The notes under the pieces: model-generated
What the model saw: the letters and a program-made list of their open reading frames with translations, nothing else
What the model was told of the DNA's origin: nothing
Database searches by the model: none
DNA from: Nostoc sp. 'Peltigera membranacea cyanobiont' 210A
GTDB taxonomy: Bacteria > Cyanobacteriota > Cyanobacteriia > Cyanobacteriales > Nostocaceae
NCBI RefSeq assembly: GCF_002246015.1
Contig: NZ_NOLJ01000003.1
Coordinates: forward strand, 765,371-829,370
DNA: 64,000 bases
Reading direction: 5' to 3'
Shown: in pieces, positions 1 to 7,859 of the stretch
Layout of the letters: the number at the start of each line of letters is the position of its first letter
Position numbering within the stretch: position 1 is the first letter of the stretch
Translations under genes and position numbers: made by a program

Positions 1-59
1 GGTGGGGTTCTTTTATTATGGGTAATTTGGCGGAGATGATATGATTTAGGATTGCTATC

Positions 60-2285
60 TTAATTAATAGTGGCAGTCTTGCCGTTATGATGAGCCGGGG
101 AAGATATCAGCGCCAACCCATTATGAGAGGGAAAAATATCATCTAAGAAATCTAAATGTTCGCCAGGTAAAGAGCGCAATTCTTCTGGTGTCCCTTGGAT
201 TTTTAAGCGTCCTTGTTCTAAAAATACAATTAAATCTGCCCTCTGTATCACCTTGGGACGGTGACTAATTAAAATAGTCGTTTGATTGTGACGATGGGAT
301 AAAAGTCTATCTAATACTTGTCTTTCGCTTACTGGGTCGAGTGCGCCCGTGGATTCATCTAAAATTAAGACTGGTGGCTGAGTAACTATGGCTCTGGCTA
401 TAGCTAATCTTTGGCGTTGTCCACCGGAAAGATTTGCCCCAAATTCTCCTAAAACAGTTTGATATTTATCAGGGAGTTTGCTAATAAATTCATCCGCACC
501 TGCAATTTGGCAAGCTCTAACAATTTCTTCAAAACTAATATGGGGATAGCTAAAGTTGAAGTTATCAATAATCGAACGACTCCAAAAGTGGGGTTCTTGA
601 GGAACTAATACCACTTGTTGACGCAAACATTCTAAAGATAGGTCTTGCTGATTATATAAACCATAACGAATATTGCCAGACTCGACTTTATATAAGCCAG
701 TCAGCAATTTTGCCAGGGTACTTTTACCACAGCCCGATTTGCCAATTAAAGCAATAACTTTACCGCCAGGAATAGTTAAGGAAAAATCTTGTAAGAGGTC
801 AACTCTACCTGCGTGATGAAAGTTAAGTTCAGTGCAAGTAATATCTGCATTTCCAGGAATTTGTGCCCAAGGCTTTTTAAAATCATTTTCGGATTCTGGG
901 GTAGCGTCAATAACTTCTGTCATCCGTTGAAGGACTATCTGGGCTGTGATAAACTCATCTACTAAGCCGATGGCAGCACCTAAGAAGCCGAGAAAGTTGC
1001 CACTCATGCCGTTATATGCCATTAATTGACCGATTGTTAAGGTGCGATTAATGACTAAATAGCTACCCATCCAAAGGATGCCAATACTAATAAAGGTGGA
1101 AAGAATGCCAGTAACTGTACTGCTATACAGTCCCAGTTTCATCATACTCCAGCCCAAGTTGGCGAGGCGACCATAATTCCCTTGGTATTCTGACCAAGCT
1201 TGGGGAGTGGCTTGGGTAGTTTTTAATACTTGGATGCCGCGAAATGTTTCTACCAAAAAGCCTTGGTTTTCTGTACCAGAAATAATTAAATTCCGGGTTT
1301 TCTGGCGCATCGCGGGTAAGAAAAGCAGGTTAACACCTGTGACAACCATAAATGCAACTATGGAAGCGAGAGTTAGTTCCCAACTGTAAAAGAGCATAAA
1401 AGCCAAGGAAATTACCGCAATAAAGAATTGACTGGGTAATCCGAGGACAATTTGGGAAACTAAGTTATTGATGGCTTTGACATCGGCAATGCGGCTGACA
1501 ACTTCGCCACTGCGTCGTCCTTCAAAGTAGGATAGGGGTAAATGTAAGAGTTTGCGTCCGTATTCTAGAATTAGTCCTAATTGCAATCTTTGACCGAAGT
1601 GACCGATAAGGTGAGATTGGACTAAACTAATGGCGCTTCTAATTAAGTTCATGGCGATAACGCCAATGGCGACGGTGGTTAGTAGTTGGGTATCACCTCT
1701 TACTAAGACATCATCGGTGAGGAGTTGCATCATGAAGGGAGATGCTAAAGAAAGTAGTCCAATGGCGATGTTAATGGCGATCGCTTGAGCGAGAATAGAA
1801 CGATAAGGCCAAACCCGTTGCAGATATCTTCCCAGTCCGCCAATTTTATCTGATTCTTGTTGATAAAAACGACTGTCGTCTGGAGTCAGCAGTAACATTA
1901 CGCCATTATTCCAACCCGCCATTAACTCTTGACGGGTAAGGTGACGAATACCAATACCAGGGTCGGCAATGACGTATTTTTTGCCTTTTTGTCCGTATAA
2001 TACAACCCAATGGTAGCCTTTCCAGTGGATAACCGCTGGTAGGGGAGCTTGATCTAATTGGTCGATTAATTGGGGACTAGCTTTAACTTGGCGGGCGTTG
2101 AATCCTAGTACTTCTGCACCCCGTTTCAATCCCAGCAAGGATGTTCCTCTGGAACCAGTACCTACGGCTTCTCGGATGCGGTTGAGGGTAAATGTGCGCC
2201 CGTAATGTTTGGCAATGGTGGCAAGACTCGCAGCACCGCAGTCTTCTTCTGTGTGTTGGAGGACTATTTGGTATTTCATTGTCAA
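60..2285 (-). CDS. Peptidase C39 ABC exporter (PCAT-type)
   Basis: Inner-membrane exporter that cleaves a double-glycine leader and exports the cargo. Seen: N-terminal C39 peptidase (about residues 1-135) with Cys16 in EEDCGAAS, His92 in KGYHWVVLYG and Asp108 in IADPG, the expected catalytic set. Then a six-helix ABC membrane domain (about 160-445) and an ATPase with Walker A GKSGCGKST (515-522), signature LSGGQRQRLAIARA and Walker B VLILDEST. The 741-residue length is normal for a complete peptidase-containing half-transporter. It lies downstream of two genes with double-glycine leaders on the same strand, so those are the likely cargo. No HlyD-type adaptor is visible before the window edge. 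The start is just downstream of a terminator-like hairpin. Confidence 0.93.
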   Translation of the reverse strand: MTMKYQIVLQHTEEDCGAASLATIAKHYGRTFTLNRIREAVGTGSRGTSLLGLKRGAEVLGFNARQVKASPQLIDQLDQAPLPAVIHWKGYHWVVLYGQKGKKYVIADPGIGIRHLTRQELMAGWNNGVMLLLTPDDSRFYQQESDKIGGLGRYLQRVWPYRSILAQAIAINIAIGLLSLASPFMMQLLTDDVLVRGDTQLLTTVAIGVIAMNLIRSAISLVQSHLIGHFGQRLQLGLILEYGRKLLHLPLSYFEGRRSGEVVSRIADVKAINNLVSQIVLGLPSQFFIAVISLAFMLFYSWELTLASIVAFMVVTGVNLLFLPAMRQKTRNLIISGTENQGFLVETFRGIQVLKTTQATPQAWSEYQGNYGRLANLGWSMMKLGLYSSTVTGILSTFISIGILWMGSYLVINRTLTIGQLMAYNGMSGNFLGFLGAAIGLVDEFITAQIVLQRMTEVIDATPESENDFKKPWAQIPGNADITCTELNFHHAGRVDLLQDFSLTIPGGKVIALIGKSGCGKSTLAKLLTGLYKVESGNIRYGLYNQQDLSLECLRQQVVLVPQEPHFWSRSIIDNFNFSYPHISFEEIVRACQIAGADEFISKLPDKYQTVLGEFGANLSGGQRQRLAIARAIVTQPPVLILDESTGALDPVSERQVLDRLLSHRHNQTTILISHRPKVIQRADLIVFLEQGRLKIQGTPEELRSLPGEHLDFLDDIFPSHNGLALISSPAHHNGKTATIN

Positions 2286-2300
2286 GACGAATGGTAATGG

Positions 2301-2331
2301 AAAAAGAGAAGTCGGGGAGAAAACCCCGACT
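2301..2331 (-). terminator. Terminator or attenuator hairpin
   Basis: Stem AGTCGGGG/CCCCGACT at 2310-2331, followed on the minus strand by a short T-run. It lies between the 142-aa leader-peptide gene and the exporter, so it could end the substrate transcript or set the substrate:exporter ratio. Confidence 0.55.
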
Positions 2332-2559
2332 AGAGATGATATTTAGTTTGTTAAACCTAAACATCTGAGTAATGGGCTATTTCTAGAAAGTTCTACCAAT
2401 TTGAAAAATGATTGTGATATATGAATCGCTCAAAAGCTTAGTCACTAACTCTTTTACAATCCAAAATCTCCGAAGTTCTAATTGCTGGAAGTCGGCGCTC
2501 AGACTTCTCTAAAAATCTAAAATCCAAAATGGTATTACTCAGGTCGGTTTGTAACCTCT

Positions 2560-2988
2560 TCAAGCGGTGACATCGTAGAATACTTTGTATCTAGAACCGC
2601 TCCCACGTATAGTGGGTTTTTGCAGACCGTTTGTTAGCCCGGAGACGGAAATACTGCCTAAAGGGTCGTCAGAATCTGGCCAATCACTATCGAAAAAGCT
2701 GATTTCTGCATTTTCAAAGAAGTTAAATTCCCAAAGTAGGTTTTTAGCATCTCCTGTACCCATATCACCTACACCGTAGTTAGTGGTTATGCCGTCAAGA
2801 GTGACCTTAGCATAGACATCGTCTTTGCCTTTATACCAAGGATCTGCACCATCTGCGGCGCAAACTAGACTATATACATTGAGTGTATAACCCCCTTCAA
2901 TAACAGACGCTTCTTCTGGCGTTAGGTTAGTAAAATGTTGTTCCTGAGCAACAACAGTAGCGCTAGCAGTAGAAGTAATATTTGACAT
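2560..2988 (-). CDS. Double-glycine-leader secreted protein, 142 aa
   Basis: Probable substrate of the adjacent C39 exporter. The N-terminus ends in a bacteriocin-type leader, LTPEEASVIEGG, at about residues 22-33, and cleavage would follow GG. The mature part (about 109 aa) is acidic and rich in Gly, Asp and aromatic residues, with no Cys pattern typical of lanthipeptides. Its ELxFFDSDWPDSDDP-like acidic segment and predicted beta content suggest a small globular C2-like or Ca-binding fold, which is a guess from composition. A clear AAGGAG ribosome site precedes ATG. The upstream DNA belongs to a repeat shared with the gene at 4398-4745. No specific family is recognised. Confidence 0.72.
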   Translation of the reverse strand: MSNITSTASATVVAQEQHFTNLTPEEASVIEGGYTLNVYSLVCAADGADPWYKGKDDVYAKVTLDGITTNYGVGDMGTGDAKNLLWEFNFFENAEISFFDSDWPDSDDPLGSISVSGLTNGLQKPTIRGSGSRYKVFYDVTA

Positions 2989-3023
2989 GGTTTTTCTCCT
3001 TGATTGTAATTTACTAAATACAC

Positions 3024-3445
3024 TTGAGAATTGCAGATTAGGCTACCTTATTAATTAGATCGTACAGAGATAATTAAGTAGCTTTTAAAAAGTTGCATAT
3101 TTGTGGGATGAATTTGCGGCTGTAACTATCAAAGTTTTGTTCTGCATTTGACGAACTTATTCAATGATTCCGCTAGTCCCCAAAGAAAGTATCTTTCTAA
3201 ATGAACTTCTCTGCATATCACTCTCTACGATGACTTTTAGTCTTTATGCACTTGGAGCAGAAAAATTTTGAAAAATCTGTAAAATCCTTACACAGCAAAG
3301 AATTAGCTTTTGTCCCTATAGCTGTATAATTGAAATCAGCTATAGAGACAAAAGCGACAAGTATTCTATGCAACCCCGACAGGGCATTGTTGAAATCTTT
3401 TCTACCTTTGTGCAATTTGATGTAGATCATTTGGTGGCGCGCTAA
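3024..3445. repeat. Decayed duplicate of the 4383-5141 cassette
   Basis: This intergenic stretch aligns piecewise with 4383-5141. Positions 3024-3051 match the last codons and 3' flank of the 115-aa gene (4383-4410). After a jump that omits its whole coding region, about 3052-3429 follows the leader-proximal and upstream DNA, with many substitutions but the same order, ending in a 62-nt identical match to the first codons of the sigma-like gene. It is a duplicated cassette whose precursor gene was deleted. Confidence 0.8.
3368..3445 (+). pseudogene. 25-codon copy of the start of the sigma-like gene
   Basis: It begins MQPRQGIVEIFSTF, identical over 62 nt to the start of the gene at 5080, then departs after the VDVD-like segment and stops at TAA 3443-3445. 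It is a truncated by-product of the cassette duplication. Whether its promoter still fires is unknown. Confidence 0.75.
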
Positions 3446-3492
3446 AAAGCTATTGCGCTTGCCATATAATATCAGGTTCGTAATTAATTCGG

Positions 3493-4047
3493 CTAAATAG
3501 GGTTGAGAATTACGTCATTGCACGGTTTGAACCACTTAGAGCCGCCAAAACCTCCAGTAACGTAGTTTCTGCTAAATTCTGGGACACTTCCGTTCCAGCC
3601 TGGTGGAACACTCAAATTAAGAATTCCTCCAGAGCGGATTCCACCTCTAGGGACATCAGCCCATTGCCCGATAACCGTATCGCCAATTCTTGTTCCCTTG
3701 TATACATTAGTCCAGGTTCTGCCATCATCAGCGCTCATTCCCAGCCACCAAATTTCATTGCCAATTTGCCTAACGTAATAGGTGCCTCCGTCATCCGAAC
3801 GCCAAATTCCATTGAAGTCGCTAGAGGCAATACATAGAGCTTGCGCTGGCTGGTTTAGCACTAACGGCATGGTTACAACTGAAATCGGAATCACTGACAG
3901 GGCTACAAGTGTTGATAATCCAAAACCGAGTTTTTTAACTTTCTCTTTTTTTGGCGAAGGTATTTTTGTCCCATCACTGTTGGTATCTATATTCTTAGAT
4001 ATTACATCGCCATTGGCATCGTAAGTATAAGTTGTAGTTGAGGTCAT
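3493..4047 (-). CDS. Secreted protein with cytoplasmic N-tail, 184 aa
   Basis: Unrecognised exported protein. Residues 1-38 are polar with a lysine-rich patch, followed by a hydrophobic signal or anchor segment (about 41-66) ending PAQA, which looks like a signal peptidase I site. The mature part holds DFNGIWRSDDGGTYYVRQIG and GDTVIGQWADVP, a pattern found in small lipocalin- or avidin-like beta-barrels, plus two Cys (one just after the cleavage site, one near the end) that could pair. It has no double-glycine leader, so it probably uses Sec rather than the nearby C39 exporter. Its upstream region contains a third, divergent copy of the repeat found before the two leader-peptide genes, which suggests shared control. 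Confidence 0.72.
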   Translation of the reverse strand: MTSTTTYTYDANGDVISKNIDTNSDGTKIPSPKKEKVKKLGFGLSTLVALSVIPISVVTMPLVLNQPAQALCIASSDFNGIWRSDDGGTYYVRQIGNEIWWLGMSADDGRTWTNVYKGTRIGDTVIGQWADVPRGGIRSGGILNLSVPPGWNGSVPEFSRNYVTGGFGGSKWFKPCNDVILNPI

Positions 4048-4077
4048 AAATTTGTGTTCCTTGATAAATAACTAACC

Positions 4078-4256
4078 GTTCTGTATTTGACGAAATTATC
4101 CAATAATTTAGCAACTAACCAACCAACAAAAGCATCTTTTTTGTAGTACTTACTAGTTCAATGTCTTTACATATCACTCTTTACGACTACTTTGAGTTTT
4201 TATGCACTTGGAGCAGAACTATTTTGAAAAACTGGGCAAATCCTTATGCATGAAAA
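4078..4256. repeat. Third, divergent copy of the upstream repeat
   Basis: Segments such as CGTTCTGTATTTGACGAA, CATATCACTCTTTACGA and TTATGCACTTGGAGCAGAA match, in the same order, the upstream DNA of the other two small exported-protein genes. All three minus-strand genes therefore share a related 5' region. Confidence 0.7.
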
Positions 4257-4276
4257 AATCGGGGCACTTGCCCCGA
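4253..4276 (-). terminator. Rho-independent terminator of the 115-aa gene
   Basis: Perfect stem TCGGGGC/GCCCCGA with a 4-nt loop, followed on the minus strand by ATTTTTT. It lies about 120 nt past the stop of the gene at 4398-4745. Confidence 0.75.
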
Positions 4277-4397
4277 CGTTATATTATATTCAGCTTTTTA
4301 GCCCAGATTTTTGAGTAGTTAGCTCTTTGATCTGAACCGAGATAGGACAATCTAACCTCGGAAATTCAAATCAGTAAATCAACTTGAGAAGTGCAGA

Positions 4398-4745
4398 TTA
4401 GGCTACCTTATAGAGTTCGATATCGTATGGATTGCCAATAGTTGTTGTGTTGTCTTGAAACTCATACACTCCTCCATCGGACAAATCGTATTTTTTGTAT
4501 AGCTCGTAGCCACTTCGACCGTCAGCGTCAAATTCAATGATTCCTCCACTGTAAGCAGTCCATATACGATCGGAGCCTGGTGCTGGATCGCCTGTTGTTG
4601 TACCATCGACAGTGTAGGGAATATTGTATCCCGTTGTGTTTTTAACTTCAAAAACTTCGTAACCGCCACTAATTGTTTCAGCAGCTTGTTCGTCAAGTTC
4701 TTCAATTAAACCAAAAGATTCTAGGCAGGTTTGATTTGTTAACAT
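4398..4745 (-). CDS. Double-glycine-leader secreted protein, 115 aa
   Basis: Second probable substrate of the C39 exporter. The leader ends LDEQAAETISGG at about residue 28, the usual acidic/hydrophobic pattern before GG. The mature part (about 87 aa) is rich in Gly, Thr, Tyr and Asp, lacks Cys, and has alternating beta-type sequence (VFEVKNTTGYNIPYTV). It is not recognisably homologous to the 142-aa protein outside the leader. The gene is divergent from the sigma-like gene, sharing a 334-bp intergenic region, and has its own terminator. A GAGAGA ribosome site precedes ATG. Confidence 0.72.
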   Translation of the reverse strand: MLTNQTCLESFGLIEELDEQAAETISGGYEVFEVKNTTGYNIPYTVDGTTTGDPAPGSDRIWTAYSGGIIEFDADGRSGYELYKKYDLSDGGVYEFQDNTTTIGNPYDIELYKVA

Positions 4746-5141
4746 GGTTTTTCTCTCTTTGTTAATTAGGTGATGCAGAGATAATTAGGTAACTTTTAAG
4801 AAGTTGCATATTTGTGGGATGAATTTGTGCTTGTAACCATCGAAATTTTGTTCTGTATTTAACGAACTTATTCAATGATTCCGCTATTCCCCAAAGAAAG
4901 CATCTTTTTAAATGAACTTCTCTGCATATCACTCTCTACGATGACTTTTAGTCTTTATGCACTGAGATCGGAAAATTTTTTGAAAAATCTGTAAAATCCT
5001 TACGCAGCAAGGAATTAGGTTTTGTCCATCTGGCTGTATAATTGTAATCAGCTATGTTTCAAACAGCGGCAAGTATTCCATGCAACCCCGACAGGGCATT
5101 GTTGAAATCTTTTCTACCTTTGTGCAATTTGATGTAGATCA
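4746..5141. repeat. Divergent regulatory region, intact copy of the duplicated cassette
   Basis: The intergenic DNA between the 115-aa leader-peptide gene (minus) and the sigma-like gene (plus), plus the first 62 nt of the latter, is duplicated at about 3052-3429. Promoters for both directions must lie here. I could not assign -35/-10 boxes with confidence. Confidence 0.65.
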
Positions 5142-6279
5142 ATTTAGTGGTTGGGCAACAGATGCCAAACTGCGACGCAGTATGAAAGTTTGCCTAGAGT
5201 CGTCAACTGAGAAATCAGATACCTTTTGGGCGCTTTACTGGTATAGAGTTTGGCAGACTCAATCTAGTGCTGTGGCACTTGCACATATTTCTGCTTATTT
5301 ACAAGAGGTGTGCTATTGGACTGCCAGAAAATTCGCCCTCAACTTTCCCACGCAGTCGTCTGTAGCCGATTGTTTTCAGATGGCGATCGCTCATATTAAC
5401 AGAATACTCAAAAATTTCAACCCCCAATACAGTTCGCATTTAAAAGCCTATGCAGAATTAACTTTTGAATCGATTATCAAAGATGCACTGCGCTTACACC
5501 GGGAAGCAGACATTTGCTCAGACTGGGCTTTATTGCATAAACTCAGCCGCAAACGACTAGTGCAGTCATTACAAAATGCCGGATTTAACAAAGAAAGCAT
5601 CGAGAGTTATGTTTTAGCTTGGGAATGCTTTAAGGAACTTTACACGGGTGACAATACAAAAATTCGTCAGCTTCCCAAGCCAGATGCTCGGACTTGGCAG
5701 GCTATTAGTAATCTTTATAATGCAGAACGTTTCAGCCGATTGAGTTCACCCACTGCTGCAATCAACCAGCAAACCATAGAAACCTGGGTATTATCTGCTG
5801 CGAAAGCTGCCCGTACTTTCCTCTATCCTAAGTTTGTTTCCACAGACGCTCCGCTTAAAGAAGATGAGGGTAATTTATTAGATATATTGCCTGTAGATTT
5901 GCAAACATCTTTACTAACGGAAATTATTGAGCAGGAAGAAGCGGTGAATATGCGATCGCAGCAAGCTCAGTTAAACCAAGTTTTGTCCCAAGCGATCGCC
6001 GCACTCGATGCTGAGTCCCAAAAAGTACTACAAGCTTACTACGTTCAACAACTGACTCAACAAGAAATTGCTGCCCAGTTACAAATTAAGCAATATACTG
6101 TTTCCCGTCGCCTGAGCAGCATTAAAAAGTCATTGCTCCTGACTCTCACGCAATGGAGTCAAAACACCTTGCATATTTCCCCTAAATCCGACGTAGTAGA
6201 TGCCATAAACACAAGTTTAGAGGAATGGCTCAAAGTCCAATATAGCCATACCCAGATTCAATCAGCAGACAAGAAATAA
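5080..6279 (+). CDS. Sigma-70-family-like transcription factor
   Basis: 399-aa cyanobacterial sigma-like protein. The C-terminal region 4 is clear: LTQQEIAAQLQIKQYTVSRR (about residues 329-350) is a helix-turn-helix that would read a -35 element, preceded by ALDAESQKVLQAYY. The N-terminal two thirds is helical and divergent and would have to supply the region 2-like core contact. It heads a conserved plus-strand set with DUF1822, CHAT-CHASE2 and DUF928, so it probably directs expression of those genes or transduces their signal. It is divergent from a double-glycine secreted-protein gene. The first codons are duplicated at 3368. No anti-sigma gene of a standard type is seen. The ATG has no strong ribosome site. 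Confidence 0.85.
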   Translation: MQPRQGIVEIFSTFVQFDVDQFSGWATDAKLRRSMKVCLESSTEKSDTFWALYWYRVWQTQSSAVALAHISAYLQEVCYWTARKFALNFPTQSSVADCFQMAIAHINRILKNFNPQYSSHLKAYAELTFESIIKDALRLHREADICSDWALLHKLSRKRLVQSLQNAGFNKESIESYVLAWECFKELYTGDNTKIRQLPKPDARTWQAISNLYNAERFSRLSSPTAAINQQTIETWVLSAAKAARTFLYPKFVSTDAPLKEDEGNLLDILPVDLQTSLLTEIIEQEEAVNMRSQQAQLNQVLSQAIAALDAESQKVLQAYYVQQLTQQEIAAQLQIKQYTVSRRLSSIKKSLLLTLTQWSQNTLHISPKSDVVDAINTSLEEWLKVQYSHTQIQSADKK

Positions 6280-6337
6280 TTTTGTCTCTTCCCTCTCCCT
6301 AATATGGTCTTTATATGGAGCCATTCTAGAATTATTT

Positions 6338-7489
6338 ATGTTGAACCCACCTGCCCCATTCACTATTGACTCACAGCATTTATACTTGGAAATTACTCAA
6401 TTTCCAGAAGTGCAAGAACAACCATACTCAACAGCTGGTGCTTGTCAACGTGGGTGGATAAATCAAAAATGCTTGCAAGCATTTTTGCCTTGGTTCCAGG
6501 AGGAAATTGCTCCCACCGCCAGGGTTTATCCTCACAGTGCGGCATTGCCGAGTTTTTGGGAAGTAGTCAATGGCACAGCTATTACTTTCGATCGCGATCG
6601 CTTGGTCTTAATTCCCACCCTGGCGATGGATGACGATGAGTTACGCGTACCGCAAGAATGGGTAGATATTCCAGAGTGGGTTGCTGACTATTACATAGCA
6701 GTACAAGTCAATCCCGATGATGGCTGGATGAAGATTTTTGGCTATACAACCCATCAAATTCTGAAAACAAAAGGGGTTTATGATGCTGGCGATCGCACTT
6801 ACAGCTTGGAAAAAGAAGATTTAATTCCAGATATTAATGTGCTGTGGGTTACACGCCAACTTAATCAGCAAGAAACTTTACGTGCTGAGATTGCACCTTT
6901 AGATTCTATTGCCAAAACCCAGGCAGAAAACCTTTTAGAAAGATTGGGCGATCGCGATGTGAAATTTCCGCGTTTGGCAGTTCCATTTTCACTCTGGGGC
7001 GCGCTCTTGGCGCATAGCGGTTGGCGAAAAAAGTTGTATGAACTGCGTCAGGGTTTACTCATACAGCGATCGATTCCGCAATGGTTGCAGACAGGAGTAG
7101 CCAATTTAGCTCAACAGTGGGGATGGGAAAAAAGAGAATTCGTTGTGGTACCTGCCGGAATGCGGAGTGCAGAACCCGTTTTAGGCTTGTCTCGGCAAAT
7201 AAAAGTTGCAGAGCAAACATACGAGTTACGCATTTTCCCAAAAAGCGCTTCTGAGGATTATGTTTGGCGTTTTGAATTGCGAAGTGCAACTCCTGGTGGT
7301 CAAATTCCGGCTGGGTTTAAGCTCCGACTACTAACAGAAGACTTACAAGCTTTTGAAAATAATCAAGATACGGCAACAACTCCTGTAGATATGTTGTATT
7401 TGGAAGTAATTTTGGAACTAGGAGAAGGATTAGTTTGGGAAATAGAACCCACTCCTGAAGACTATGACCGAGAAATTTTGCGGTTTTAA
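6338..7489 (+). CDS. DUF1822 family protein
   Basis: 383-aa soluble protein of a cyanobacteria-restricted family of unknown function, typically encoded next to sigma-like factors of the type found here. Seen: no signal peptide or membrane segment; the N-terminus PPAPFTIDSQHLYLEI and central segments such as DRDRLVLIPTLAMD and YIAVQVNPDDGWMKIFGY fit the family. It lies 58 bp after the sigma-like gene, so cotranscription is likely. A partner or regulator role for the sigma factor is inference from synteny only. Confidence 0.82.
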   Translation: MLNPPAPFTIDSQHLYLEITQFPEVQEQPYSTAGACQRGWINQKCLQAFLPWFQEEIAPTARVYPHSAALPSFWEVVNGTAITFDRDRLVLIPTLAMDDDELRVPQEWVDIPEWVADYYIAVQVNPDDGWMKIFGYTTHQILKTKGVYDAGDRTYSLEKEDLIPDINVLWVTRQLNQQETLRAEIAPLDSIAKTQAENLLERLGDRDVKFPRLAVPFSLWGALLAHSGWRKKLYELRQGLLIQRSIPQWLQTGVANLAQQWGWEKREFVVVPAGMRSAEPVLGLSRQIKVAEQTYELRIFPKSASEDYVWRFELRSATPGGQIPAGFKLRLLTEDLQAFENNQDTATTPVDMLYLEVILELGEGLVWEIEPTPEDYDREILRF

Positions 7490-7660
7490 GTTTTACCTTC
7501 AAAAATCTTCACGTTTAGGCTCTATTATTTACTCTTAAACTGAATTTAACTACACACAGCAACCTATTTAGCAACCAAGATAGATATAGCAGGGTGTAAG
7601 GGCACGGCAGTGCCCATAGGTGTTAATTTAACGTGAAACCCGCTTGGTGACAACGTTTTG

Positions 7661-7758
7661 CCCTCACCCCCAACCCCTCTCCCTTGGGGAGAGGGGAGCT
7701 AGACATTCAATTCCCCTTCTCCCTTGGGAGAAGGGGTTAGGGGATGAGGGCGTGAGGG
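7661..7758. repeat. Intergenic C-rich/G-rich palindromic repeat
   Basis: CCCTCACCCCCAACCCCTCT and its near-inverse AAGGGGTTAGGGGATGAGGG flank two smaller palindromes (CTCCCTTGGGGAGAGG and CTTCTCCCTTGGGAGAAGG). This is a familiar kind of dispersed cyanobacterial intergenic element and would form a long hairpin. It fills most of the 370-bp gap before the CHAT-CHASE2 gene. The rest of the gap shows nothing I can name. Confidence 0.7.
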
Positions 7759-7859
7759 ATTTGCAAAACGCCTGTCTGATATAGTTTTCGGCTTAAGTTT
7801 ACACCAATGGGCAGTGCCCTACCCCAACGGGTATACTCAACATCTAGGGAGAACTAGCT

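Noticed and set aside
3218..3430. 70-aa minus-strand ORF between the leader-peptide genes
   Set aside because: It lies in the decayed duplicate, antisense to the truncated sigma start; no protein-like features.
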